Assembly: GCA_020852755.1 (NCBI GenBank) | Contig: JADZAF010000244.1 | Coordinates: forward strand, 1 to 35,682 | DNA from: Bryobacterales bacterium | Lineage (GTDB): Bacteria > Acidobacteriota > Terriglobia > Bryobacterales > Bryobacteraceae | DNA length: 35,682 nucleotides | Direction: 5' to 3' | Shown here: positions 1 through 7,318 of the stretch, in pieces | Layout of the letters: each line of letters opens with the position of its first letter | Numbering within the stretch: the stretch's first letter is position 1 | Notes under the pieces: model-generated | The model's input: the letters and a program-made list of their open reading frames with translations, nothing else | Told to the model about the DNA's origin: nothing | Database searches by the model: none | Program-made: the position numbers and the translations under genes

Positions 1-672
1 GTCTTCGAGCACGTCTACTTCTCGCGGCCCGACTCGGTGGTCTTCGGCCGCCCGGTGGCCCAGTCGCGCGAGATGCTGGGCCGCCTGCTGGCCCGGGAGT
101 GCCCGGCCGACGCCGACCTGGTGGTGCCCGTGCCGGACTCCGGGGTGGCCGCCGCCCTGGGCTACGCCGCCGAATCCGGCCTGCCCTACCGCCAGGCGCT
201 GATCCGCAATCACTACGTAGGCCGCACCTTCATCGAGCCCTCCCAGGCCATCCGCGATTTCGGGGTGAAGCTGAAGCTGAACCCGGTGCGCCACCAGTTG
301 GAGGGCAAGCGGGTGGTGCTGGTGGACGATTCCATCGTGCGGGGGACCACCAGCCGCAAGATCGTGCGCATGGTGCGGCAGGCCGGGGCGCGGGAAGTCC
401 ACCTGCGCATCTCCTGCCCGCCCACGGTTTCACCCTGCTTCTACGGGGTGGACACGCCGCTGAAGAGCGAGCTGATCGCCTCGCACCACAACGTGGAGGA
501 GATCCGGCGGTTCGTTGAGGCGGATTCCCTCGGCTACCTCTCGCTGGAGTCACTGCGCAAGGCCGTGGCGGACGAGGAGCGGGGCGAATACTGCTACGCC
601 TGCTACACGGGGGACTACCCGACCGACCTGGTGCACATCGAGGAACTGCTGGGAGCGAAGTCGCGGCGGTAG
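1..672 (+). CDS. purF: Amidophosphoribosyltransferase, C-terminal part (5' end outside window)
   Basis: PurF catalyses the first committed step of purine synthesis, transferring the glutamine amide nitrogen to PRPP. The reading frame is open from base 1, so the N-terminal glutaminase domain lies upstream of the window. What is visible is the phosphoribosyltransferase domain, with the PRPP loop [13 protein letters not shown] at about 313-351. The downstream CFYGVDTP and the C-terminal [13 protein letters not shown] match the Bacillus-type enzyme, in which these cysteines bind a 4Fe-4S cluster. All these elements are intact, so this copy is probably the functional one. It ends with TAG followed by six G. 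Three more same-strand pieces of this gene occur in the next 5.7 kb (about 2925-3396, 5266-5304, about 6199-6376). Assignment is firm; functionality of the unseen half is inferred. Confidence 0.95.
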   Translation, partial: VFEHVYFSRPDSVVFGRPVAQSREMLGRLLARECPADADLVVPVPDSGVAAALGYAAESGLPYRQALIRNHYVGRTFIEPSQAIRDFGVKLKLNPVRHQLEGKRVVLVDDSIVRGTTSRKIVRMVRQAGAREVHLRISCPPTVSPCFYGVDTPLKSELIASHHNVEEIRRFVEADSLGYLSLESLRKAVADEERGEYCYACYTGDYPTDLVHIEELLGAKSRR

Positions 673-745
673 GGGGGCCACTCTCATTGAGCCTCTGCGG
701 CGCGATGTATGGTAGGGATTAGATGGCCCCGCCAATTGGAGGTTG

Positions 746-970
746 TCAGTGCTTCCTGCTTGCTTTCTTGGCCGGAGCCCTTTTGGCTGGAGTCCTCTTG
801 GGTGGGGCCTTCCTGGCGACCTTCTTTGCCGCCTTCCTCGCCGGCGCTCTCTTTTTTGTTGCCCTTCGGCCTTCGATATGGTTCACCGAGTTCTTTCTCC
901 CTGTACGATGTCTCGCTTGTTGAAGGGTAACCCTTAGGAAAGCCCTTCGCCCAGATGCTAAGGCTTCCAC
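746..970 (-). pseudogene. Lysine/alanine/proline-rich histone H1-like tail, possible remnant
   Basis: The frame reads a basic tail with repeated KKRAPARKAAKK, KRTPAKRAPAKK type units in its last 40 residues, then a stop. This composition is typical of histone H1-like DNA-binding tails in bacteria (HU with a tail, Hc1-like proteins). The first 35 residues resemble nothing I recognise, the only start is GTG, and the purine-rich GAAGGGAG sits almost on top of it, so the usual spacing for a ribosome site is missing. It may be a short gene or the C-terminal end of a broken longer one. It lies alone between purF and the hydrolase gene inside the purF-tail array. The repeated basic pattern is seen directly; DNA binding is inferred. 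Confidence 0.4.
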
Positions 971-1139
971 ACTCCCTTCGTCGAGTCCCTGTCGAATTCA
1001 CCTTCACGATGATTCCCAGGAGCCGACATTCATTCTATCAGTGGCTGCAACAAAAGCAGTCGGCGGCCCAACCGCTCGCCGCAACCTATGGAGAAATGTG
1101 CTTCGTCAAAACGCTGCCCGTTCGGGGAAACGCACTCTT

Positions 1140-2864
1140 TCAACTTCTCTGTTCTTCCTGCGGGACAGCGGCAACGGCTACCGCCGCGCGCGCCGGTTCA
1201 ATTACCCCTTCAGTCCGGTGTCGCCAGTGAACCTGCACCTTCGAACGGGGCAACACAAGATCCTGTGTGTGGATATGAACTGTGTGCTGTCGACCGTACT
1301 CCTCCAAATGGACACTGCCTGGCTTCCCGAGAAAGAAGGGTGACGGTACGATGTAGTCGAGGGGTCCATGGACGACGACCTGCACGTTAGACCCGATCGT
1401 CATCCAAGGGTAGGCAACTGTGTAGGTCTGGAGCGCGGCAGGGCGTATCGACCGGCAGGAGAACTCCAGTTTGACCTCCTGTCCCAGCACTCTCTTCTGT
1501 CCCGTGGGCAAGTGAAACTCCGCGGCGATGTACCCGTTCCCCGTTTTCTTCTCTGGCTTGACCTCCAAGGGCACCGCTACTCCGTCCGCTGTAAGCAGCC
1601 GTAGTGAAACATCTTGGAAGAATCGTTGCCAGGCAACGTCCGGAGTGTTGAGCAGGTTTTGCAGCGCTGGGAGTACGACTTCCTGTTCCCGCTCGCTCAT
1701 TTTGTCGGCACGGATGCCATGAATGAAGAAAGGCTTCCGGGGCAACAGCGTGTCCAATGGAACACGGCCTAGCGCAAAGGCAAGGGTCAATATGTCCTGA
1801 TCAAGCCGCAATCGATAACTGCAGCGCTTGATCTCGAGCGTGGCGCAGCCTGGCAGCGGCTCTGGACTCTGCCGGTCTTGAGGGTCAGGAAAATGTATCT
1901 CAAATTCCCAGTCATAGATGCAGCGGTCGCAACGGTGAGCCCAGATTCGATCGCTTTCCCGGCGGAGTTGCGTGAGGACAGCCGGCGCCTTCTGGAATTC
2001 GATTTGATGCAGGAATTCGGCAAGTCGCTGGTAACGTGGATCGTCTGTTGCTTCAGGTTTGACCAGCGCTCGATGATCGTAGTCCAGCGGGCACCAGTCA
2101 ATCTCACCGTACACACCCTTGGCGGAGCGTTCCCCTACCACCCAATCCTCATTGCCGGTGACCACACGAACCGGTATCCATGCCCGCTGTTGAGCGTCGA
2201 GGGCCGGGTCACCCCCGTTCACAACACGTTGGATCCAGTAGCCATGCAGTTTCTCGAGGAACGTACAAGCTCCCTCCAGGCTGGCAAGCTGCTTGTGGCG
2301 TGACAGCAGCCACTTCAAAACGAGTACTACTGGCCACACCCACTTCGCAATCCCAGCACCGAGTGGCAGTGCCATCCGTGCCAGGCGTAGCGCTTCCAAC
2401 CCTGTTGTGGGAGTCCCATACATGACCAAACCCCGCACGCGCGGCGTTTGACCGTCGATGAGCGTCTGGACAACGTACTGCATCGAAACCAGCCCGCCCA
2501 TACTATGGGCAACCAGCACTACGTCGCAGTGCTTCAGTCTGCCGTCCAGTTCATTCCTGAGCAGACGGGCCACATGCTCCGGGTCGGCGCCTCCCAGCAG
2601 CCCTGTCTTGTATTGGAAACGCAACACGTCGTAGGACTCGAACTGTGGATCGCCGGCGACTAGCTCCGGGAAGGAAACGTTCGATTGTCTCGCCCGCCAT
2701 GTTGCCTCGGTACTGCCCAGGAACCCATGCACGAAGATAAGTACCTGGCGGTTCGGTCCGCGAGTGTTTTGCCAGCCGTCGAGCACACCCCGGGTTAGGA
2801 CCACGAATTCCCGCCCCGTGACTGTGCCCTTAGCTGTCTTCCTGCGCCGCATGGACCGATCCAT
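1140..2864 (-). CDS. Alpha/beta hydrolase, PGAP1/lipase-like, with extra C-terminal domain
   Basis: The protein (574 residues from the ATG at 2864) carries the strand-loop motif VLIFVHGFLG at about 41-50 and the nucleophile elbow AHSMGG with Ser121. A likely acid is Asp240 (in TGNEDWVV) and a likely base His264 in DHRALVKP, a placement typical of PGAP1-like and DUF676-like serine esterases. Residues 340-574 form an additional domain that looks beta-rich and that I do not recognise. No signal peptide is visible, so a cytoplasmic esterase is likeliest; the substrate is unknown. The open frame extends to 2987, but that stretch overlaps purF-derived DNA, so ATG 2864 or 2852 is preferred. Base composition is visibly less GC-rich than in purF or the ilv genes, fitting acquired cargo. 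Catalytic residues are inferred from the pattern. Confidence 0.8.
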   Translation of the reverse strand: MDRSMRRRKTAKGTVTGREFVVLTRGVLDGWQNTRGPNRQVLIFVHGFLGSTEATWRARQSNVSFPELVAGDPQFESYDVLRFQYKTGLLGGADPEHVARLLRNELDGRLKHCDVVLVAHSMGGLVSMQYVVQTLIDGQTPRVRGLVMYGTPTTGLEALRLARMALPLGAGIAKWVWPVVLVLKWLLSRHKQLASLEGACTFLEKLHGYWIQRVVNGGDPALDAQQRAWIPVRVVTGNEDWVVGERSAKGVYGEIDWCPLDYDHRALVKPEATDDPRYQRLAEFLHQIEFQKAPAVLTQLRRESDRIWAHRCDRCIYDWEFEIHFPDPQDRQSPEPLPGCATLEIKRCSYRLRLDQDILTLAFALGRVPLDTLLPRKPFFIHGIRADKMSEREQEVVLPALQNLLNTPDVAWQRFFQDVSLRLLTADGVAVPLEVKPEKKTGNGYIAAEFHLPTGQKRVLGQEVKLEFSCRSIRPAALQTYTVAYPWMTIGSNVQVVVHGPLDYIVPSPFFLGKPGSVHLEEYGRQHTVHIHTQDLVLPRSKVQVHWRHRTEGVIEPARAAVAVAAVPQEEQRS

Positions 2865-2924
2865 TCTAACGCACGTATGGCAAGGAGAGGGTCCGATCTC
2901 AGGGACTGCAATGCGGTCGAACTT

Positions 2925-3396
2925 GGCGCGGCCTACCTGGATGAAGTGGAGCCGGGGCGAAATGGTGATCGTGGGTCCGGAGGGCATGACCCGGGAGCGC
3001 TTCGCCCCGGCCCAGTCGCGCTCGCAGTGCGTCTTCGAGCACGTCTACTTTTCGCGGCCCGACTCGGTGGTCTTCGCCCGCCCGGTGGTCCGGGAATGCC
3101 CGGCCGACGCCGACGTGGTGGTGCCGGTGCCGGACTTCGGGGTGGCCGCCGCCCTGGGCTACGCCGCCGAATCCGGCCTGCCCTACCGCCAGGCGCTGAT
3201 CGCCTCGCACCACAACGTTGAGGAGATCCGGCGGTTCGTGGAGGCGGATTCCCTGGGCTACCTGTCGCTGGAGTCACTGCGCAAGGCTGTGGCGGATGAG
3301 GAGCGGGGCGAATACTGCTACGCGTGCTACACGGGGGACTACCCGACCGACCTGGTGCACATCGAGGAGCTGCTGGGAGCGAAGTCGCGGCGGTAG
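2925..3396 (+). pseudogene. purF remnant, copy 2 (two internal deletions and a frameshift)
   Basis: Translation from about 2962 to 3396 repeats the PurF C-terminal half almost exactly, ending with the same [10 protein letters not shown]. Homology starts upstream in another frame (GAAYLDEVEPG, 2925-2957), and the four-G run at 2954-2957 suggests a one-base insertion. Compared with the copy at 1-672 it lacks 33 bases (11 codons after RPV) and 273 bases (91 codons after QAL), including the PRPP loop and the CFYG cysteine. It therefore cannot be an active transferase. Both deletions end in short direct repeats of the parental sequence (TGGCCC and GCTGATC) and both keep frame. It carries several synonymous differences from copy 1. 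The tail TAGAGG differs from the TAGGGGGG of copy 1. Confidence 0.93.
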
Positions 3397-3693
3397 AGGC
3401 CGGTTCGCGGTCGATTTCCAGTTCCGCCAACCAGACAGACAGAAGAATTGACGGTCTAATCCGAACGGCCGTCCAGCACGAACTTTGAGTTGTACGTCGA
3501 TGTGTCACTTTTCGGGACCGCTCCGCACACCTGCGTATGGTTGGGCACCCCAGGAGAATTTGGCCGATACGCCGAGAACGGCCGTTGTGACAATCAATAC
3601 TCCGGTTGAACTGCTTGGCTCCTCACGAATTGCTCTGCCGTTTAGGGCGCAGATGCGGAGCATGGTAGGATGCAGGCAAACGAGGAGGTGCAC
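3397..3693. other. Intergenic stretch with no recognised gene
   Basis: About 300 bases between purF copy 2 and the PEP-CTERM gene. I see no convincing coding frame, RNA gene or strong hairpin. TAGGAT at 3666-3671 is a possible -10 element for the downstream gene, without a convincing -35. Confidence 0.4.
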
Positions 3694-4413
3694 ATGTCAT
3701 GCTTTCGCCGCCCCACGTTGACGGCCATGCTCCTGGCAGTCTGCTGGAACCTGCCTGCCGAGATCATCACGGAAGCGAATGCGTCCATCCCCCTTGCGGG
3801 TCAAAAGTGCCGCGTTACTGGCGGCCCGTTCTCAAGTTGTGAACTGGAGTTCGTCGACCCGGGCGGAGAGGCGTTCTACCGGGCGCAAGCCGTCGCCGAG
3901 GCAAGCTATGGATTTCTGTCGGTTCAAAGCATCACCGACCCACCCTACTGGACCACGGCTTCAAGTTACGCGAGCTTTTCCGACATCATTACCGTCTTTG
4001 GCTCCGATCAAATTGGATATCTGGTTCCGATATGGAGCGACGTTTCGGACCTTTCTGTCGGTTCTTATTTCGTGTCAGGACCCGTCCCAGGCAATGTCCT
4101 CAATCTGACCGCTTCTCTATCCGCCGGAGATCCGTTTGACTTCGTGCCCGAGATGAGCGGCTCGCTGAGGCTGCTCAGTATTCGCGTTCTCGACCAGAAT
4201 CTGGACCCACTGGAATCACCGGCTCCCCTCGATTATCTATCGCGATCCGGAGCGTCTTATCAGGTCGAAGGTGCGACGCAGGTTCCGGAGCCGGGATTCA
4301 CGCTTCCTGTTCTGGTAGGGTGCTTGGTGCTGGTATTTCGGGGATGGATTGCCGGCGCACCCATGGGCAATCGTTCGGTCTCCGCGACGGCCCAGCGTTT
4401 ACCTTCCATCTAG
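3694..4413 (+). CDS. Exported PEP-CTERM sorting-domain protein
   Basis: The start at 3694 is set by an AGGAGG at 3683-3688, five bases upstream; an in-frame ATG at 3670 lacks such a site. The 239-residue product begins with a basic stretch and hydrophobic core (CFRRPTLTAMLLAVCW), a signal peptide. Near the C-terminus is VPEP (about 197-200), then a hydrophobic segment ending FRGWIAG: the tripartite PEP-CTERM pattern recognised by exosortase systems for sorting to the cell surface. Unusually, about 20 residues follow the basic end, whereas the signal normally sits at the very terminus. The central part looks beta-rich, with no enzyme motif. The gene lies in the cargo between purF copies 2 and 4. 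Surface or extracellular-matrix location is inferred from the motif. Confidence 0.75.
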   Translation: MSCFRRPTLTAMLLAVCWNLPAEIITEANASIPLAGQKCRVTGGPFSSCELEFVDPGGEAFYRAQAVAEASYGFLSVQSITDPPYWTTASSYASFSDIITVFGSDQIGYLVPIWSDVSDLSVGSYFVSGPVPGNVLNLTASLSAGDPFDFVPEMSGSLRLLSIRVLDQNLDPLESPAPLDYLSRSGASYQVEGATQVPEPGFTLPVLVGCLVLVFRGWIAGAPMGNRSVSATAQRLPSI

Positions 4414-4521
4414 CCGTCTCGCCGCCTATAGTGACATCTGGCAGGCAAAAGGCGGGAGACTCCTGCAACTACGAACACCGTCGAAGCCGTGAGCCTGGCC
4501 TACAATTATCCTGTGTGCCAT

Positions 4522-4953
4522 ATGACAACGATCATGCTGATGCTCGCCCTCGGCAGCGTCGGACTGCTGCGTGGAGAGGAGAGCGCGCCGGCGCTCACTC
4601 TCGCGCAGCGTCAGGTCTTCCATGAGATCATGCAGTCGGCCGAGAAAGCGGCCAAAACGCAAGAGGCGGCCGATATCCTGAAGCTCGGCGAAATCGCAAA
4701 GCGCATCGACCGCAACCTCCTCTCGGAGAAACCCGACGAGGCGCTTCACGAGAGGCTTTCCAACGAACTCACAGACGCCGTGGCGGGGCTGGTGCGCACA
4801 GCGATCACCCTCAAGCTGAACACCGTGCGTGATCTGGCGAGGGTCCTCACGCCAGAGCAGAAACGACTCGTCCTCGCTGAGTTGGACAAACCAGACGCGA
4901 ACCCCGATCTGACGGAACTCCTGAAGAAGGTCTTCCCCGAACCCAAGAAGTAA
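4522..4953 (+). CDS. Small secreted helical protein, Spy/CpxP-like in layout
   Basis: This 143-residue protein starts with MTTIMLMLALGSVGLL, a short signal peptide, and is then almost entirely charged and helical. Near the end it has LTPEQKRLVLAELDKP, which resembles the LTxxQ-type segment of periplasmic Spy/CpxP-like chaperone or metal-sensor proteins common in Acidobacteriota. No full family match can be claimed by eye. An in-frame ATG exists upstream at 4489, but it would put eleven extra residues before the hydrophobic core, so ATG 4522 is preferred; neither has a good Shine-Dalgarno site. TACAAT at 4501-4506 resembles a -10 element and would give a very short leader. It lies between the PEP-CTERM gene and the HicB fragment. 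Confidence 0.55.
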   Translation: MTTIMLMLALGSVGLLRGEESAPALTLAQRQVFHEIMQSAEKAAKTQEAADILKLGEIAKRIDRNLLSEKPDEALHERLSNELTDAVAGLVRTAITLKLNTVRDLARVLTPEQKRLVLAELDKPDANPDLTELLKKVFPEPKK

Positions 4954-5054
4954 ACCTGTCGTCGAATGCGCACCGGACATAATTCGAGAACGCAACACCG
5001 CGTGTCTTCACGCGCTTCGCTACCGCACCAGATGTCGGATGAGATCGATCCGCT

Positions 5055-5265
5055 TCATGCCGACGGCAGCACAAGCGTCTCCCGGATGACTTCCGCTCCC
5101 TCCAGCGATTGCTCAGCCAACTGGCGGTTCGCCTCCAGAACCAGCGCAGCCGCCTCGGTGAGGTTTTCCCTGGCTTCCTCCAGCGTCTCCCCTTGGGTGT
5201 TGGCGCCGGGAAGTTCCTCGATGAAAGCCACGTAGCCCTCGGGCACCTCCATGAAGACGGCCGTG
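5055..5265 (-). pseudogene. HicB-family antitoxin, 5' end truncated by purF fragment
   Basis: The frame encodes the typical HicB partial RNase H-like fold: GYVAFIEELPGANTQGETLEEARENL, here given in part as VAFIEELPGANTQGETLEEA, followed by a helical end. HicB proteins neutralise the HicA mRNA interferase. Members of this subfamily usually begin MK-x-TAVF before the VPEGY segment. Here TAVF is present just upstream of the internal ATG at 5252, but the first two or three codons are missing and the DNA turns into purF-derived sequence at 5266. No HicA gene is adjacent. The product could only be made from the internal ATG at 5252 (65 residues). Loss of start and partner suggests a relic; the family call itself is good. 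Confidence 0.7.
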
Positions 5266-5304
5266 ACGGGGGACTACCCGACCGACCTGGTGCCGGTAGG
5301 GGGG
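5266..5304 (+). repeat. purF 3'-end fragment, copy 4
   Basis: Bases 5266-5293 match purF 607-634 base for base (ACGGGGGACTACCCGACC and onward), and 5294-5304 (CGGTAGGGGGG) match the purF stop codon and its six-G flank at 667-677. About 32 bases between the two blocks are missing. Orientation is the same as purF. The left edge cuts the HicB gene after its first codons; the right edge opens into the methyltransferase module. Because it includes the G-run beyond the stop, it comes from a copy-1-type ancestor rather than from copy 2, whose flank differs. Confidence 0.85.
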
Positions 5305-5367
5305 ACGGCGCCACTATCGGCCGCTGGCGGGCGCAGCATTGCCCTTTCATTCTCACGGATCCGGAAG

Positions 5368-6084
5368 TCACTTGCCTGCGATCAGGCGGTATATGTCGGT
5401 TTCACGGCGGTCGGAGAAGTCAGAGACAGCACGGGTCATTTCGTAGCGCTCAATAACCAGATCGTCGAAGAGGTGCAGCATGCCGTTCCGTCCGACGAAG
5501 CCGGGTCCGAACTCCATGACGACGATGCCGCCGGGTTTGAGTGCATCAGTGACCTTGCGGACATCAGCGAGCGGCATCGACCAACTGAACAAGATGAGGT
5601 CGAAGCGTTCTCTTCCGAAATTGTACTCGGCGTCAGTGCACGTTGTGGCGTCGATCGTGAGGCCAAGCTCGGCCGCACGCTGTTTTGCCAGGCCGACGGC
5701 TACGTCAGACATGTCGAAGCCGTGAACGGTCCAACCCAGTTTGGCGAGGTAGATCGCGTTGCGACCGTCGCCCATGGCATAGTCGAGAGCGGTACCGGGC
5801 TTCATTCCATTTAGGACCGCCGTCAGGAATGAATTGGGCGCGCGACTGTAATTGCTTGCCGGATCTCCGTAGAAACGGTTCCACCGGTCGGCTTCGAGCA
5901 GCGCACGGTGGTTCGTAAGCAGGTCCAGCCGCCGGGCAATTTCCTCCTCGGGGATACCGGCTGTACGAAGCTCTATGGCGTAGACTTCCGGCTTTTTGTC
6001 GCGGGCATCGCGGTAAAAATCGTCTGCAGGATTTTGTCCCGCAAGGGGTAAGGAGAGCAGCAGAACGATGCTGAGCGACCTCAT
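5368..6084 (-). CDS. Class I SAM-dependent methyltransferase with signal peptide
   Basis: The 238-residue protein has a methyltransferase core: motif I TALDYAMGDGRNA at about 98-110, the acidic residue of motif II in HGFDMS (Asp124), FDLILFSWSMP after strand 4, and LKPGGIVVMEFGP as the post-motif strand. This layout is close to TehB/Methyltransf_25-type small-molecule enzymes. The N-terminus RSLSIVLLLSLPLAGQ is a clear signal peptide, odd because SAM is cytoplasmic. A start after the signal would lose conserved helices, so ATG 6084 is chosen, though no Shine-Dalgarno site precedes it. It sits alone between purF copies 4 and 3. Substrate is unknown. Confidence 0.8.
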   Translation of the reverse strand: MRSLSIVLLLSLPLAGQNPADDFYRDARDKKPEVYAIELRTAGIPEEEIARRLDLLTNHRALLEADRWNRFYGDPASNYSRAPNSFLTAVLNGMKPGTALDYAMGDGRNAIYLAKLGWTVHGFDMSDVAVGLAKQRAAELGLTIDATTCTDAEYNFGRERFDLILFSWSMPLADVRKVTDALKPGGIVVMEFGPGFVGRNGMLHLFDDLVIERYEMTRAVSDFSDRRETDIYRLIAGK

Positions 6085-6198
6085 ATGTGCCGATGGACGG
6101 GGCAGGGGGCGCGCCGGTTGCGATCCATCTCGCGAAACAGCGTTCCCCGAATCCGGCGAAAACCATGCTGTTTGTCCCGAGAGGGGATCACGGGCCTC

Positions 6199-6376
6199 TT
6201 CTGCGAATCTGCTGCTGGTAGAACCTTCTTCTGCGGGGTGGACACGCCGCTGAAGAGCGACCTGGAGGCCGGTTTCCTGGGCTACCTGTCGCTGGAGTCA
6301 CTGTGGAAAGCTGTGACTGCAACGCGTGCTTCACGGGGACCACCTCACTGCTCGGGGCGAAGGCGCGGCGGCAGGG
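6199..6376 (+). pseudogene. purF remnant, copy 3
   Basis: Translation of 6225-6315 gives [17 protein letters not shown] and [13 protein letters not shown], matching the PurF segment from the CFYG cysteine on. Between them about 40 codons of helical sequence have been reduced. Decayed homology continues over the ACYTG region and the GAKSRR end; the parental TAG is CAG here, so the stop is lost. Weak similarity extends left to about 6199. It keeps a stretch that copy 2 has lost, so it is not a descendant of copy 2 in its present state. It shares with copy 2, against copy 1, CTGGG, CTGTCG, GCTGTG and GCGTGC variants. Confidence 0.88.
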
Positions 6377-6442
6377 GATCGCCCGTTCCTGGCAGTCAAG
6401 CTCGGGAGAAGTTGACTGCGGCGGAGTCCGGAGCATTCCCCG

Positions 6443-7318
6443 TCATGGCCGTTCAAAGATGATGCGGTCGTGGGGCAGGTCAAAGATCACTTTGAATTGC
6501 CTCAAGAACCCGCTACCCAGCGTTCCGTCCATCACTTTTGGATCCGTGGTCTGATAATCCAGGATCTGGACTTCGGGTGCGCTGACCGAAACATTGCCGA
6601 TGCGCAGAGCCTGCACCTTGCCGGTCTTGCTTGCCGTGTCGCCGCGGAAGATGGTGACCTTGGAATCCCGGGCCTCCCGCATGCCGGAGAGGAGCCCGGT
6701 TGTTTCTCCGAAGGCTTTTGAGAAATCCGCGTTGACGGCGGAGCCGCCGGAATCCACCATCAGCTTGACGGGAATGGGCTGTCCGCCGAACGGCGTCACC
6801 GATCCGGCCACTATGGGCAGCCGGCGGTTATAGGATACCGGCACCGGTTCTCCCGGGCCTGCATACACAAAACTGTCCGGCTCCATCACTTGCAGCTTCC
6901 GTGCGGCATAGTCTATCGCCACCACAAACCGGCGAAATAGTTCGATGCCGATGATGCCGTCCACCCGCCGCTTGACCGCCTTCGACAGAAATCCCAGGGG
7001 ATACACCGTCACCAGTGGCTCGGTAACCGGCTTGCCGCACAGTTGAATCTCCAGGTCCTTGAGGACCGAAAGCTCCTGCCGGCCGTTCGGGGTCGCGCTC
7101 AGGGCTTTCATGCTGAGATCCCAGTTGCGGCTTGCCGCCAGCGATTCGTCGAACGAGGTCCGGGCCGAGCCGGAATCAAGCACCAGGTCGAGCGCCTGGG
7201 CGTTTCCGATGGAGCCCTTGACGAAGATGACGTTCCCCTGCAATTCGAAGCCGCACTCGACGGTGGGCTGTGCAAAGCCGCTGCTCGCCAGCAGCATCCA
7301 TCCAATCAGCCGCTTCAT
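6443..7318 (-). CDS. Secreted retropepsin-like aspartyl protease
   Basis: The product (291 residues) starts with a signal peptide (KRLIGWMLLASSGFAQ). It contains two aspartyl protease repeats: LVLDSGSARTSF with Asp48 and LMVDSGGSAVNADF with Asp189, each preceded by hydrophobic strands; DGIIGIELFRRF and GTLGSGFLRQF are the matching hydrophobic-glycine segments. This is the single-chain, two-lobed form seen in bacterial gag-pre-like or clan AA secreted proteases. The triads are D-S-G rather than D-T-G, which still supports catalysis in the family. ATG 7318 is preferred because GAGGAG lies nine bases upstream; the open frame continues to 7366. It follows the last purF remnant and is probably native to the region. 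Confidence 0.8.
   Translation of the reverse strand: MKRLIGWMLLASSGFAQPTVECGFELQGNVIFVKGSIGNAQALDLVLDSGSARTSFDESLAASRNWDLSMKALSATPNGRQELSVLKDLEIQLCGKPVTEPLVTVYPLGFLSKAVKRRVDGIIGIELFRRFVVAIDYAARKLQVMEPDSFVYAGPGEPVPVSYNRRLPIVAGSVTPFGGQPIPVKLMVDSGGSAVNADFSKAFGETTGLLSGMREARDSKVTIFRGDTASKTGKVQALRIGNVSVSAPEVQILDYQTTDPKVMDGTLGSGFLRQFKVIFDLPHDRIIFERP

Noticed and set aside
684..1007. Alternative minus frame of 107 codons over the H1-like tail
   Set aside because: Low-complexity Glu/Gly/Gln translation is the frame-shifted image of the KRAPAKK repeats.
1..6400. Insertion sequence or transposon as carrier of the purF repeats
   Set aside because: No transposase or recombinase motif, no terminal inverted repeats and no target duplications found; the repeats are fragments of purF itself.
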